Of a DNA stretch of 64,000 bases, positions 45,943-54,490 are shown one piece after another. The translations under genes were made by a program, and so were the position numbers. The first letter of the stretch is position 1; each line of letters starts with the position of its first letter. The notes below the pieces were generated by a model. That model was not told the origin of the DNA, did not search any database, and saw only the letters and a list, made by a program, of their open reading frames with translations. This DNA comes from Acinetobacter haemolyticus (GTDB taxonomy: Bacteria > Pseudomonadota > Gammaproteobacteria > Pseudomonadales > Moraxellaceae), in contig NZ_OVCN01000015.1 of NCBI RefSeq assembly GCF_900406815.1, positions 1-64,000 of the forward strand, in the 5' to 3' direction.

Positions 45943-46977
45943 TTACTTTTTATTACTTTCATTACCTAAAGACTTCAATGGAATTGGCATATTCAAAGCC
46001 AACTGAGCATCTTTGACTACATCTAAACGCAATACTTTACCAGCACCGAGTTCATCAAGTAGTTTAGTGATAGGACCGCCATTTCGAACAAGCTTTACAT
46101 TTCTAGGAAATAGCTGTTGCCCAAAGGCAAGTGTATTAGATTCCACGGAAGTACTGTGCCATTGGCCATCAACTAGATTAAACATCGTTTTAGTTTCGAT
46201 ATGAGATTGCGGTTTTACATGCTTAATCTTTGGTAACGGTGCAGTTAAACTTACATCTGGTTTGCCGTCAGTATTAAAAATTTGAGCTTCTACATTTTTA
46301 TTACCAATCGTCATATCAATTGCTGTCAACCATTTAGGCAGTTGATAACCATATACACCACGTACACGAGCAATTTCTGTATCTACTGGCAATGCCAAAA
46401 CATGACCGTAATATTTATGGTTACGCATTGAACTTAGCAACTCTGTGGTATGGAACTTATGTGCGCCAGGTTGGCGAACCACCACTGCAACGGATACTTC
46501 ATCGTAAGGATCAACATCGCCTACAGCATAGGAAAAGAACGTAAGGGAAACTAAGCCATAGCCAGGAAAGGGTTGTAATGGCTCAAGTGGAGCAGGGAGT
46601 TTTGCTTTTAACTTGGATACTGGAGCAAGCATCAACAGTTGTACATTGCTGGTACGATAGTAAAAGTTTGGCGACCAAACTTTGCCAACACGAGTCTCTA
46701 CCATTTTTTTAGGGATAGTACGGAAATAATCGATATTTCCAGCAGCAGGGTCTTTAGCAACCTCATCCAAGTCTGGATTCATGCGGAAACGATCATAATA
46801 ACCACCTTTAGGGACATGGACTTTATAGGGTCCAAATTCAACTATGGTCGTTTGTCGATCATTATTCTCAACATTGCTAGTGGTGGTATGGGGTGTCGTA
46901 GCATGAGCAGATAAACTCAAAAATAGACTAATTGAGGCAGCAGAAGCTGAGCGACGAAATTTAACTTGATTGAACAT
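45943..46977 (-). CDS. exported acetoacetate decarboxylase-like protein
   Basis: A 344-residue protein whose residues about 90-300 match the acetoacetate decarboxylase family. YGYQLPKW holds the probable Schiff-base lysine, and EVSVAVVVRQPGAHKFH is typical of its core. Unlike normal cytosolic decarboxylases, it begins with a signal peptide (RRSASAASISLFLSLSAHA) and should act in the periplasm or outside. Start ATG 46977 has AGGAGG upstream; the alternative 10 codons upstream would lie before the predicted transcription start. A MerR-type promoter drives it. Confidence 0.82.
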   Translation of the reverse strand: MFNQVKFRRSASAASISLFLSLSAHATTPHTTTSNVENNDRQTTIVEFGPYKVHVPKGGYYDRFRMNPDLDEVAKDPAAGNIDYFRTIPKKMVETRVGKVWSPNFYYRTSNVQLLMLAPVSKLKAKLPAPLEPLQPFPGYGLVSLTFFSYAVGDVDPYDEVSVAVVVRQPGAHKFHTTELLSSMRNHKYYGHVLALPVDTEIARVRGVYGYQLPKWLTAIDMTIGNKNVEAQIFNTDGKPDVSLTAPLPKIKHVKPQSHIETKTMFNLVDGQWHSTSVESNTLAFGQQLFPRNVKLVRNGGPITKLLDELGAGKVLRLDVVKDAQLALNMPIPLKSLGNESNKK

Positions 46978-47007
46978 TAGGGTGTTCCTCCTATTAACCT
47001 TAATCAA

Positions 47008-47038
47008 ATGCTAAGATTAAAGTAAGGTTTAAGGTCAA
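47008..47038 (-). promoter_or_regulatory. MerR-type promoter of the decarboxylase-like gene
   Basis: On the minus strand, TTGACC, a 19-base spacer with TTAAAC-CTTA-CTTTAA, and TAGCAT. It also decides the start codon at 46977. Confidence 0.86.
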
Positions 47039-47144
47039 GCTTTTTATCGTTAATGATGGAATTATTTTTGTCTTTATTTTTTATAAAAAATGGAATAAAA
47101 CCAGATTATATAAATCTGGTTTCAAAAGTTGAGTGCAAGATAGA

Positions 47145-47942
47145 TTAATACAGGGTTTTTAAGCGTTGTATTACAGCCTCTGCAATTTCTTTGCTCGATT
47201 GAGGGTTTTGCCCTGTAATGATTCGATTATCAGTAATCACATAAGAGGTGAATGGAACAAAAGAACGTTTATATTTAGCCCCCCGTTCGATCAATTGGTT
47301 CTGAAGTAGAAAAGGGACTTGAGATTTCATGCCTGATAAGGTCTCTTCAATATTTGCAAAACCCGTTACTGTTCTCCCCGCAATCAGTGATTTACCGTTT
47401 TGATCCTGCAATGGTAATAATCCGCCAACACCATGACATACCGCAGAAACCACACCTCCTTGCTGATAAATTGTTTCACTGATCTTTTTCAATTCTTGGT
47501 TATTTGGAAAATCCCACATCGTGCCGTGACCACCCGTGTAATACACTGCTTTATATTGAGATGGTACAACTGCATTTGGTGCCAACGTTGTTTTGAGTCG
47601 TTGCATAAATTCAGGATTAGCTAAATGTACTTTTGCTGATTTATCTAGATAGATTGCTTTTAAACTGCGCTCATCAAGTGGAACAGCACCACCTTGAGGA
47701 CTTACGAAATCCATTTCATAGCCTGCAGCAAGTGCAGCATCGTAGAAGTGGGTAAGTTCTGTCAGCCACAAGCCCGTAGTATCTTTACGATCAGGATAAG
47801 CAGAGTGATTGGTCATCACCACTAAAATTTTTCCATTCGAAGCCGAATGTTTAGTCGGTTCAGATGCATAGGCAAAAGTACTTGCTAGAATTAATACAAA
47901 AAAGCCAATGAACCAATTTTGCAGAGTCCAAGATTTAAACAT
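47145..47942 (-). CDS. exported DJ-1/PfpI family protein
   Basis: A 265-residue DJ-1/PfpI (class I amidotransferase-like) protein. It has a signal peptide (WFIGFFVLILASTFAYA), the Glu-containing TTGLWLTELTHFYDAALAAG, YYTGGHGTMWDFPN, and the nucleophile elbow SAVCHGVGGLL. Relatives are glyoxalase III-type or chaperone-like enzymes that handle methylglyoxal and glycation. It is the exported partner of the very similar cytoplasmic protein encoded at 48538. It has its own MerR-type promoter; no other gene follows. Confidence 0.88.
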   Translation of the reverse strand: MFKSWTLQNWFIGFFVLILASTFAYASEPTKHSASNGKILVVMTNHSAYPDRKDTTGLWLTELTHFYDAALAAGYEMDFVSPQGGAVPLDERSLKAIYLDKSAKVHLANPEFMQRLKTTLAPNAVVPSQYKAVYYTGGHGTMWDFPNNQELKKISETIYQQGGVVSAVCHGVGGLLPLQDQNGKSLIAGRTVTGFANIEETLSGMKSQVPFLLQNQLIERGAKYKRSFVPFTSYVITDNRIITGQNPQSSKEIAEAVIQRLKTLY

Positions 47943-47972
47943 GACAGGTTCCTCATAGATTACCTGTCTCCA

Positions 47973-48003
47973 ATGCTATGTTTAAAGTTCAGTTTAAGGT
48001 CAA
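47973..48003 (-). promoter_or_regulatory. MerR-type promoter of the exported DJ-1 gene
   Basis: On the minus strand, TTGACC, a 19-base spacer with TTAAAC-TGAA-CTTTAA, and TAGCAT. Confidence 0.85.
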
Positions 48004-48035
48004 TAGTTTTTATGATTTAACGACAAATGGAGGGC

Positions 48036-48449
48036 TTATACTTGATCATTAGCATAGTAAAGATTAAGTAAACGTTGCGCATTTTCTTCACAGGTAATTT
48101 CATCAGGTTTGTTATTAATCGCATTTATCATGCTACGTAGATTATTTTTACTCATCGCTAACTTTTGCTCTAACTCCTCAATGTCTTTAATCTTGCTTTC
48201 CAATAAACCAATCAAAATATCATGATCCCATGTTGTCACATTAGATGGCAAAAATGATTTTATTTCTGCTAAAGAAAAGCCAACTTGCTGAGCTTGTTGA
48301 ATTAAATAAAGCTGTTTGAGGTCGTTCTCGCTATATTCTCTATAGCCATTTGCTTTACGTTTTGCCTTTGGAAGCAGCTTAATTTGCTCATAATAACGAA
48401 TCGTAGGTGTGCTTAGACCACTTAGTTTTGATAATTCGCTTATATTCAT
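48036..48449 (-). CDS. MerR-family transcriptional activator
   Basis: A 137-residue regulator. An N-terminal winged helix (ISELSKLSGLSTPTIRYYEQ, RKANGYREYSENDLKQLYLI) is followed by a dimerising coiled coil (about residues 75-115) and a short C-terminus with one cysteine (EITCEENA). It lacks the cysteine sets of the metal-sensing members, so its signal is likely an organic compound or thiol change. I chose ATG 48449; a GTG five codons upstream abuts the promoter at 48465. It sits among six promoters with the same MerR-type architecture and is very likely their activator. Confidence 0.88.
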   Translation of the reverse strand: MNISELSKLSGLSTPTIRYYEQIKLLPKAKRKANGYREYSENDLKQLYLIQQAQQVGFSLAEIKSFLPSNVTTWDHDILIGLLESKIKDIEELEQKLAMSKNNLRSMINAINNKPDEITCEENAQRLLNLYYANDQV

Positions 48450-48464
48450 TTCACTTAATTCCAC

Positions 48465-48495
48465 TTGACATTAAAGCCAACTTTAGACTTATAGT
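48465..48495 (+). promoter_or_regulatory. MerR-type promoter of the cytoplasmic DJ-1 gene
   Basis: TTGACA, a 19-base spacer with TTAAAG-CCAA-CTTTAG, and TATAGT. It lies directly upstream of merR on the other strand, so binding here would also control merR. Confidence 0.88.
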
Positions 48496-48537
48496 GTATC
48501 AAAAGCAAGATCAATAAAATTGAAAATAGAGGTTGCT

Positions 48538-49230
48538 ATGACTAAACGAATATTACACATTGTCACCAATGTGGGTAGTTATGAAGGCTTAGATTACCCG
48601 ACAGGGCTATGGTTAGGAGAACTTACCCATGCTTATGATGAGTTCGAAAAATATAACTATATCCAAGATATTGTAAGTCCGCTTGGTGGAAATTCACCAA
48701 TTGAACCTAAGTCATTGGGACGTTTTATGGCTGATCAATCAGTATTAAAACGTAAAAATGATCCAGACTTTATGAGATTACTTGAGAATACAAAGAAACC
48801 CTCTGACATCCATTGGCAAGATTACGATGCGATTTATTACACAGGCGGACATGGGGTTATGTGGGATTTTTTAGATAATCCAGAACTCCAAGAAATTACT
48901 AAAAATATTTATGAAAATCGTGGAATCGTCTCGAGTGTTTGCCACGGTTATTGCGGATTATTAAATGTTCGGCTTTCGAATGGCGAGTATTTGATTAAAG
49001 GTAAAAAGCTGACTGGTTTTGCATGGTGTGAAGAAGTATTAGCAGGAGTGGCAAAAAAAGTGCCATATAACGCAGAACAACTAGCCAAAGAGCATGGTGC
49101 ATCTTACGATAAAAAGTTCATTCCTTTTGCCCCAAATGTTGTTAAAGATGGAAACTTGATTACTGGTCAGAATCCGTTTTCGGCACGTGTTACTGCTGAG
49201 GCAATTATTAAAGCATTGGAAAAAAAGTAA
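48538..49230 (+). CDS. cytoplasmic DJ-1/PfpI family protein
   Basis: A 230-residue DJ-1/PfpI protein without signal peptide. It shares the YPTGLWLGELTHAYDEFEK, YYTGGHGVMWDF and SSVCHGYCGLL motifs with the exported paralogue at 47145, so the two probably do the same chemistry on either side of the membrane. I chose ATG 48538, with AGAGG upstream, because the track's earlier TTG is only 25 bases after the -10. It is divergent from merR across their shared promoter. Confidence 0.9.
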   Translation: MTKRILHIVTNVGSYEGLDYPTGLWLGELTHAYDEFEKYNYIQDIVSPLGGNSPIEPKSLGRFMADQSVLKRKNDPDFMRLLENTKKPSDIHWQDYDAIYYTGGHGVMWDFLDNPELQEITKNIYENRGIVSSVCHGYCGLLNVRLSNGEYLIKGKKLTGFAWCEEVLAGVAKKVPYNAEQLAKEHGASYDKKFIPFAPNVVKDGNLITGQNPFSARVTAEAIIKALEKK

Positions 49231-49242
49231 CTTAAGTTTGAA

Positions 49243-49293
49243 AATCACAGCACCTGTCTTCAATTTATCTCGATTCAAGACTGTGCTGTGATT
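49243..49293. terminator. bidirectional terminator
   Basis: AATCACAGCAC and GTGCTGTGATT form a perfect 11-bp stem around a 29-base loop with further pairing (GTCTT/AAGAC). It separates the MerR block from the convergent gcdH. Confidence 0.75.
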
Positions 49294-49303
49294 GATATTA
49301 ATG

Positions 49304-50494
49304 TTAGAAAGCTGCAATTCCTGTCTGAGCACGACCTAAAATCAGCGCATGCACATCGTGTGTACCTTCATAAGTATTGACGACTTCAAGGTTAACGAGA
49401 TGACGGGCCACACCAAACTCATCGCTAATCCCGTTACCACCCAGCATATCTCGAGCCAGACGAGCAATATCGAGCGCTTTACCGCAGTTATTGCGTTTAA
49501 TCAGTGAGGTTGCTTCAACAGATGCAACTCCTTCATCTTTCATACGACCAAAACGGAGCGCAACCTGTAAACCTAAAGCAATTTCAGTTTGCATATCAGC
49601 AAGTTTCTTCTGGATAAGCTGATTGGCGGCAAGCGGTTTGCCAAACTGTTTCCGGTCAAGCGTATATTGACGGGCAGTGTGCCAACAAAACTCTGCTGCA
49701 CCCATTGCACCCCATGCAATACCATAACGAGCACTGTTTAAACAGGTAAAAGGCCCTTTTAAACCTCGTACTTCTGGAAAGGCATTTTCTTCTGGTACAA
49801 AAACATTATCCATAACAATTTCGCCGGTAATGGAAGCGCGTAAGCCAACTTTACCGTGAATAGCTGGAGCAGAAAGTCCTTGCCAGCCTTTCTCTAAAAT
49901 AAAACCGCGAATCGCCCCAACATTGCCTTCAACCGAAACTTCTTTTGCCCACACCACAAATACATCAGCAATAGGGCTATTAGTAATCCACATTTTGGCG
50001 CCATTTAAACGGTAACCACCTTCTACTTTTTTTGCCCGAGTTATCATGTTACCTGGGTCTGAACCATGATCGGGTTCAGTTAAGCCGAAGCAACCAATCC
50101 ATTCACCTGTCGCAAGTTTAGGAAGATATTTCTGCTTCTGTTCTTCTGTTCCAAATTCATTAATCGGTACCATGACCAGTGAGCTTTGTACACTTGCCAT
50201 AGAACGATAGCCTGAGTCAACGCGTTCAATTTCACGGGCAATAAGACCATAACTGACATAATTTAAACCTGAGCCACCGTATTGTTCTGGAATGGTTGGA
50301 CCAAGTAGGCCTAATTCGCCCATTTCCCTAAAAATACGAGGATCAGTTGTTTCATTTCGGAATTGATCAAGCACTCGTGGCATCAGTTTGTTCTGGCAAA
50401 ATACATGAGCAGTATCTCGGATCATGCGTTCATCTTCAGTGAGTTGTTGCTCAATTAAAAAAGGATCATTCCAGTTAAACTCTACGCGACTCAT
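49304..50494 (-). CDS. gcdH: glutaryl-CoA dehydrogenase
   Basis: A 396-residue FAD-dependent acyl-CoA dehydrogenase that oxidises and decarboxylates glutaryl-CoA to crotonyl-CoA. It has [19 protein letters not shown] (flavin and substrate site), [18 protein letters not shown], and the catalytic Glu in [19 protein letters not shown]. The sequence follows the glutaryl-CoA rather than the medium-chain pattern. It lies next to a class III CoA-transferase that could make glutaryl-CoA and near genes for longer dicarboxylates. An IclR-type site lies upstream at 50732. Confidence 0.93.
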   Translation of the reverse strand: MSRVEFNWNDPFLIEQQLTEDERMIRDTAHVFCQNKLMPRVLDQFRNETTDPRIFREMGELGLLGPTIPEQYGGSGLNYVSYGLIAREIERVDSGYRSMASVQSSLVMVPINEFGTEEQKQKYLPKLATGEWIGCFGLTEPDHGSDPGNMITRAKKVEGGYRLNGAKMWITNSPIADVFVVWAKEVSVEGNVGAIRGFILEKGWQGLSAPAIHGKVGLRASITGEIVMDNVFVPEENAFPEVRGLKGPFTCLNSARYGIAWGAMGAAEFCWHTARQYTLDRKQFGKPLAANQLIQKKLADMQTEIALGLQVALRFGRMKDEGVASVEATSLIKRNNCGKALDIARLARDMLGGNGISDEFGVARHLVNLEVVNTYEGTHDVHALILGRAQTGIAAF

Positions 50495-50540
50495 TATTTA
50501 TTCCTTCATGTTTATTCTATAAAAATTCCTAATTTTTTTT

Positions 50541-50568
50541 AAACCTAGCCCCCTGGGGAACTAGGTTT
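50541..50568. repeat. hairpin in the gcdH leader
   Basis: AAACCTAG-CCCC ... GGGG-(AA)-CTAGGTTT forms a strong stem of 12 bp with a two-base bulge, 46 bases before gcdH. No T-run follows it in either direction. It is probably a leader RNA structure. Confidence 0.6.
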
Positions 50569-51051
50569 ACCTAAAAAATTCAAATCAAGAGTAGACATAA
50601 CTCTAGATAATTTGGGTAAGTAGAGCAATCAAGGCCCCCACAAGAACGATTTAAACCAGATGTTTAGATCATTTCGCGCATCACCACCTACGATCGGCGA
50701 TACCCATGTGATGTTCTTTAGTGAATCTTTATTTCGTATAGCGATACTATAGTTCATAAAAACAACAAGATCAATCCATCAATATTTTATATTCCAGTTT
50801 ATTTATACATAAAAGATAATCCATATATATCTGTCTAATTTTATTTATTTTTATGCAAAAAAAATTATATTCAACTGGAAAATTTTACTTTAGATGGAAT
50901 AGTTAAAGGCGATACTCAAACCACCATTTCATGTGTAAATTAAATTGATTTTTAAAATGTTATGTATATATTAAAAAATGTAATACCGCCATGCAAAACT
51001 TTTACTAAGATAGATATCAATAGAAACTCTAAAGAATGAAATGGAATAAGT
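50569..51051. other. intergenic region between gcdH and the CoA-transferase
   Basis: About 480 bases. It holds a minus-strand -10 (TATAGT, 50747-50752), an IclR-type site (50732-50746), a CATCAC/GTGATG repeat near 50680-50715, and a 42-codon minus-strand open frame (50629-50757) of unknown meaning. The rest is very A+T-rich and shows no gene. Confidence 0.45.
50732..50746. promoter_or_regulatory. IclR-type site before gcdH
   Basis: TTTCG-TATAG-CGATA matches the TTTCG-N5-CGAAA pattern with one mismatch, at the start point of the minus-strand promoter for gcdH. Confidence 0.55.
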
Positions 51052-52269
51052 ATGGGTGCTTTAAATGGAATACGGGTACTGGACTTAAGTCGAGTGTTAG
51101 CTGGACCTTGGTGTGGACAAATTCTGGCAGATTTGGGTGCAGAAGTAATCAAAATTGAGAGACCCAAAGTAGGGGATGATACACGCTTTTGGGGGCCACC
51201 ATGGATGCAGGATGATACGGGTAATGATACGCGTGAAGCCGCATATTATCAGTCTGCCAACCGTAATAAATTATCTGTTGCAATCGATATTGCTAGTCCA
51301 GATGGGCAAGAGTTGATCAAAGCCTTGATTCAGGAGACAGATGTTTTGATCGAAAATTATAAGACGGGTTCATTAAAGAGATTCGGCCTAGATTATGAGT
51401 CCTTATCAACTATTAATCCGGGACTAGTTTATTGTTCTATTACCGGCTTTGGTCAAAATGGACCGAGAGCTGAAGAACCGGGTTATGATTTTATTATCCA
51501 GGGAATGGGCGGTTTGATGTCTGTCACGGGTGAGCGAGATGACTTGCCGAGTGGTGGTCCGCAAAAAGTAGGCGTGGCTTTTTCTGATTTGGCAACAGGA
51601 CTTTATTCCACGATCGCAATTCAGGCTGCTTTACTTAATCGCCATACGTCAGGTTTAGGGCAATATATTGATATGGCTTTGTTTGATGTGCAAATAGCAA
51701 CTATGGCAAATCAAGGAATGAATTATCTTTCTTCGGGAGTGGTTCCGATACGTTATGGGAATGCCCATGCTAATATCGTTCCATATCAAGTATTTAAAGC
51801 ATCCGACCGGGAATTTATTATTGCATGTGGAAATGACGCTCAATTTGTTCAACTTTGTAAGAGTATCGAATTGCCCGATTTAGCATCGGATCCTCGTTTC
51901 GTTCAAAATGCAAATCGAGTCAAACATCGTAATGAAATAGTTGAAATTTTATCCAATCATTTCTTAACAAAAACAGCGGATGAATGGGTAAAAGCTATAT
52001 ATGCTGTCAAAGTTCCAGTGGGGGTAATTAATGATTTAGAACAGGCATTTAAAGAGCCTCAGGTGAGTGCCAGAAAGATGCTGATAGAAATGCAACATCC
52101 TCAACGCAAAAAACTAACGGTGATTGGCTCTCCTATTAAACTGTCACGAACCCCCGTCGAGTACAAAACAGCACCTCCTTTATTAGGAGAACATACCGAA
52201 ACGATTTTAGGGCGAATTGTTTCACCAGAAAAATTGCAAGAACTTAAACAAAAAGGAGTAATTGCTTAA
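51052..52269 (+). CDS. class III (CaiB/BaiF) CoA-transferase, probably for glutarate
   Basis: A 405-residue CoA-transferase of family III. The N-terminal IRVLDLSRVLAGPWCGQILADLGAEVIKIE is the family signature, NRNKLSVAIDIASPDGQEL follows, and the catalytic Asp is probably in IDMALFDVQIA (about residue 204). It moves CoA from a donor such as succinyl-CoA to a carboxylic acid. Next to gcdH, glutarate is the likely acceptor, as for the mammalian enzyme SUGCT. It is divergent from gcdH and followed by an IclR regulator. Confidence 0.85.
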   Translation: MGALNGIRVLDLSRVLAGPWCGQILADLGAEVIKIERPKVGDDTRFWGPPWMQDDTGNDTREAAYYQSANRNKLSVAIDIASPDGQELIKALIQETDVLIENYKTGSLKRFGLDYESLSTINPGLVYCSITGFGQNGPRAEEPGYDFIIQGMGGLMSVTGERDDLPSGGPQKVGVAFSDLATGLYSTIAIQAALLNRHTSGLGQYIDMALFDVQIATMANQGMNYLSSGVVPIRYGNAHANIVPYQVFKASDREFIIACGNDAQFVQLCKSIELPDLASDPRFVQNANRVKHRNEIVEILSNHFLTKTADEWVKAIYAVKVPVGVINDLEQAFKEPQVSARKMLIEMQHPQRKKLTVIGSPIKLSRTPVEYKTAPPLLGEHTETILGRIVSPEKLQELKQKGVIA

Positions 52270-52418
52270 GAAAATCCTGTAAAAGACAGGGGTTATTTAT
52301 TCTAAAAATAAGGAAAAGATAATATTAGTTACTCATATATCAGGTTGTATGTTATGAGCATGAATAGTGAATCCGTGGCTTATTGCGGTATATGCTATTT
52401 ATTAGAGTAAAAATAGAT

Positions 52419-52424
52419 TATAAT
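52419..52424 (+). promoter_or_regulatory. -10 box of the first iclR-type gene
   Basis: A perfect TATAAT directly abuts the palindrome at 52425-52439, so the bound regulator would block start-site access. Confidence 0.6.
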
Positions 52425-52439
52425 TTTCGCAGTGCGAAA
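52425..52439. promoter_or_regulatory. IclR-type operator of the first regulator
   Basis: TTTCGCA-G-TGCGAAA is a perfect 15-bp palindrome 23 bases before the IclR gene. Its placement after the -10 suggests autorepression. Confidence 0.75.
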
Positions 52440-52462
52440 CTAAAGTTTAGGTTGGGAATGTA

Positions 52463-53311
52463 ATGAACAATGATGCATTAGAGATTGAACAAACAGAAAA
52501 ACTATTAGTCCCTTTACGACATGAACTGTTACATCCTATCGAAGATATGCAAGACGAAAATGACCGACAGTTTATTACTGCGCTGGCTCGCGGCTTAGAA
52601 CTCTTACGTTGTTTTACGCCAAAGCATCAGCATTTGGGGAATCAAGAACTTGCACAAATGACAGGTTTACCTAAGCCTACGATTACTCGTTTAACACATA
52701 CATTGTCACGTCTGGGTTATATCAAACACGTTCCAAATTCAAACAAGTTTCAGCTTTCAGTAGGTGTACTTGCTTTTGGTTATTCCATGCTTTCCAATGT
52801 CGCTATTCGCTCTATTGCCAATCAATACATGAAAAATCTGGCAGATTATGCCGGTGCGGCTGTAGCTATGGCGACACGTGATCGACTGAATATGATCTAT
52901 CTCGATGTCGTGCAAGGTAAGGGAAATATGACAATGCGACGTCAAGTAGGGACTTATTTACCGATTCATTTAAGTTCGATGGGCCGTGCATGTTTGGCTG
53001 CCATGCCTGAAGATGAAAGAGAGTTTTTATTAAATGCAATTCGTAGTAAACACAAAGACGAGTGGATGAAAATTAATCGGGATTTAGACAAAGCATTTAA
53101 AGACTACCAAGATTTTGGTTATTGTTTTTCGATTGGTGAGTGGCATAAAGATGTCAACTCTGTGGCAGTACCTCTGATCCACGAACAGCACGGTTTATTA
53201 GTATTTAACTGTGGTGGCCCAAGTTTTATTATGAATCGTGAAAAACTAGAAGAGGACATTGCTCCACGTCTTTTACATATGGTGAATAATATCCGTACTG
53301 AAATCAGCTAA
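52463..53311 (+). CDS. IclR-family transcriptional regulator
   Basis: A 282-residue regulator. An N-terminal helix-turn-helix (NQELAQMTGLPKPTITRLTHT, about residues 52-75) is followed by the IclR effector domain (VAMATRDRLNMIYLDVVQG, LPIHLSSMGRACLAAMP, NSVAVPLIHEQHGLLVFNCG). It is a close paralogue of the regulator at 55615, and both resemble the PcaR/PobR group that handles aromatic and dicarboxylic acid genes in Acinetobacter. Its operator and likely target are next door: the CoA-transferase and the enoyl-CoA hydratase at 53403. The inducer is unknown. Confidence 0.9.
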   Translation: MNNDALEIEQTEKLLVPLRHELLHPIEDMQDENDRQFITALARGLELLRCFTPKHQHLGNQELAQMTGLPKPTITRLTHTLSRLGYIKHVPNSNKFQLSVGVLAFGYSMLSNVAIRSIANQYMKNLADYAGAAVAMATRDRLNMIYLDVVQGKGNMTMRRQVGTYLPIHLSSMGRACLAAMPEDEREFLLNAIRSKHKDEWMKINRDLDKAFKDYQDFGYCFSIGEWHKDVNSVAVPLIHEQHGLLVFNCGGPSFIMNREKLEEDIAPRLLHMVNNIRTEIS

Positions 53312-53329
53312 TTGATTTCTTTGGCACTT

Positions 53330-53374
53330 AAACCATAAAACCCGTCAAGTTTTTGTATCGGTTTTATGGTTTTT
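53330..53374. terminator. bidirectional terminator
   Basis: AAACCATAAAACC and GGTTTTATGGTTT form a perfect 13-bp stem followed by T's, between the convergent IclR and enoyl-CoA hydratase genes. Confidence 0.88.
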
Positions 53375-53402
53375 AAATGCTATTTACCTAATTTTTCAAA
53401 TT

Positions 53403-54203
53403 TTATTGAAAGACAGGTTTTCTTTTTTGCTGAAAAGCCATTAATGCCTCTTTAAATTCATCTCCTTGGATACACGCTGAAAAAATAGAAGATTCATCAT
53501 CGATACGTTTTAATAGGTCATCAATTGGCATGTCGCGTAATAGCTTTTTGCTCAGTTGCAATGCGTTATTTGGCTTATTTGCTAGCGTCATAGCAGTATT
53601 TCTAACAAGCGGTTCAAGCTCTTGTTCTGTACAGACTTTATTTACAATACCGTAATTTTGAGCTTGCTCAGCTGAAAACTTTTCACCCAACAAAATGAGT
53701 TCCGAAGCGCGCGCAAAACCGAGTAATCTTGGTAGGATATAACTGGAACCTGCTTCGGGCACTAATCCTAAATTGACAAAAGGAAACTGAAAAATAGTTT
53801 TGTCACTTGCATAAACCAGATCGCAATGTAGCAACATGGTACTGCCTATACCTATAGCAACGCCTTCGACTTTGGCAATGATCGGTTTTGGGAAAGTAGC
53901 TAAGCTTTTCAAGAAACGAATAGAAGCAGGCGGTTCCGAACCAAAATTTTTACGGTTGCTAAAAGCATTCACATCATTTCCACTGGTAAAGACTTGATTT
54001 GCACCTGTTAAGATAACGACATGAACTTCATCATTTACAGCGGCCTGATCCAATGCATGGCTCATGGCTGAATACATATCGTAGCTGATTGCATTTTTCT
54101 TACCGACGGTATTCATGGTAAGCGTCATGATTTTTCCATCCAAGTCTGTATCAATTTTACCCGTGGTCAATTGAGTTTTGGCATTATCATCCCGTTGCAT
54201 CAT
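53403..54203 (-). CDS. enoyl-CoA hydratase/isomerase family protein
   Basis: A 266-residue crotonase-fold protein: VVILTGANQVFTSGNDVNAF, KPIIAKVEGVAIGIGSTMLLHCDLVYAS (oxyanion-hole glycines) and LGLVPEAGSSYILPRLLGFARAS. The two catalytic glutamates of true hydratases are not both evident: the first position is TMLLHCD, so it may be an isomerase or act on an unusual acyl-CoA. It could hydrate crotonyl-CoA from GcdH or act with the nitronate-monooxygenase-like neighbour. RBS AAGGAAGGA precedes the start. Confidence 0.8.
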   Translation of the reverse strand: MMQRDDNAKTQLTTGKIDTDLDGKIMTLTMNTVGKKNAISYDMYSAMSHALDQAAVNDEVHVVILTGANQVFTSGNDVNAFSNRKNFGSEPPASIRFLKSLATFPKPIIAKVEGVAIGIGSTMLLHCDLVYASDKTIFQFPFVNLGLVPEAGSSYILPRLLGFARASELILLGEKFSAEQAQNYGIVNKVCTEQELEPLVRNTAMTLANKPNNALQLSKKLLRDMPIDDLLKRIDDESSIFSACIQGDEFKEALMAFQQKRKPVFQ

Positions 54204-54490
54204 TCCTTCCTTTTAATCACATCATAAAATTTAAACTTTTTAAAAACAGTTAATTGAAGATTTTCATCTATAAAATAGTTTTTTTACTCATTTGATAGTA
54301 TAGAAAAAATATTTCGCCAACAATGAATTTAATGTATTTTAATGGTATTAAATTTTGTATTATGAAATAAATTGGTGTGAATGACTCATGTGATTGCTTA
54401 TGCAACAATGATTATTCATAGCACGATCAAAATGCCAGATATTTACGGAAATAAAGAATCTAAGCACGTCATACAGCAAGTGGGAAAACA

